Positions 14,833 through 15,065 of a DNA stretch of 15,065 bases are shown here, piece by piece. How positions within the stretch are numbered: the stretch's first letter is position 1; every line of letters starts with the position of its first letter. The notes beneath the pieces were generated by a model that had not been told where the DNA came from, made no database searches, and saw only the letters and a list, made by a program, of their open reading frames with translations. The stretch covers positions 1 to 15,065 of the forward strand of contig JAOABO010000028.1 of the NCBI GenBank assembly GCA_026418315.1, in the 5' to 3' direction. Both the position numbers and the translations under genes were made by a program. Source of the stretch: Bacteroidia bacterium (GTDB taxonomy: Bacteria > Bacteroidota > Bacteroidia > B-17B0 > Aurantibacillaceae).

Positions 14833-15063
14833 TTAATTTTTTTCTATTTCTCTTTTTATATTGGAACTGCTTTGTTCATCAAAATCACATTGATTGATAA
14901 ATTCTTTTGCTATATTCTCGTCATCATTGTTTTGCTTTTCAAGTATTTTATCTGATATAAATTCATCATTTGCTTTTAATACACTTATAAAATTACTAAC
15001 TGTAGAATATATCTTTGTATTAAACTTATACAGTAATATTTGATGATTGGGACAATATCCCAT
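14833..15063 (-). CDS. Hypothetical protein, probably truncated by the window end
   Basis: The visible part is 76 residues, starting MGYCPNHQILLYKFNTKIYS at the window edge and ending NIKREIEKN. Only two bases lie upstream of the ATG, so this may be the C-terminal end of a longer protein with no true start here. It is polar and acidic (NNDDENIAKEF, DFDEQSSS), with no signal peptide or membrane helix, and has two cysteines (positions 4 and about 59). I do not recognise the family. The 11-bp gap to the T9SS cargo gene on the same strand suggests a shared transcript. Confidence 0.45.
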   Translation of the reverse strand: MGYCPNHQILLYKFNTKIYSTVSNFISVLKANDEFISDKILEKQNNDDENIAKEFINQCDFDEQSSSNIKREIEKN

Positions 15064-15065
15064 AT

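Overview
The window is AT-rich Bacteroidota DNA. Three things point there: a fused CcoN-CcoO cytochrome oxidase subunit, a C-terminal type IX secretion (T9SS) sorting domain, and a long LepB with an N-terminal DUF5684-type membrane domain. Several start codons also lie just behind a TAnnTTTG-like promoter element. The gene set would fit a Chitinophagales- or Saprospiria-like lineage, but I cannot place it further. Bases 1-19 are not genomic: they match the Nextera transposon adapter exactly, so the left edge is an assembled read end.

Left part (20-3196, minus strand): a cbb3-type terminal oxidase operon reads ccoS, ccoNO (fused), ccoQ, ccoP, and ccoP is cut off by the contig end. Upstream of ccoS is a 114-bp divergent region with a candidate -7 element and a TGA-N6-TCA site resembling a CRP/FNR box, which would suit an oxidase induced at low oxygen. 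Divergent to it is a Bacteroidota lipoprotein gene (3311-4423, plus). This is the only plus-strand gene, and its stop codon overlaps the stop codon of the convergent waaA gene.

Right part (4420-15063, minus strand): a tandem run of cell-envelope genes. In transcription order it contains a short hypothetical protein cut by the window end, a 1014-residue T9SS cargo protein with two near-identical PPC-like repeats, an active signal peptidase I (606 aa), a second S26-family protein (282 aa) that lacks both catalytic residues, a WbqC-family protein, a long-chain acyl-CoA ligase, a small outer-membrane beta-barrel protein and WaaA (Kdo transferase). The theme is export across the inner membrane, secretion to the surface and lipid/LPS biogenesis. 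Promoter-like elements within the run suggest several transcription units rather than one operon.

The best candidate for something unusual is the tandem pair of one active and one catalytically dead signal peptidase. The gene spacing is tight: there is no stretch over 300 bases without a gene, and I saw no tRNA, rRNA, CRISPR array, insertion sequence or riboswitch.
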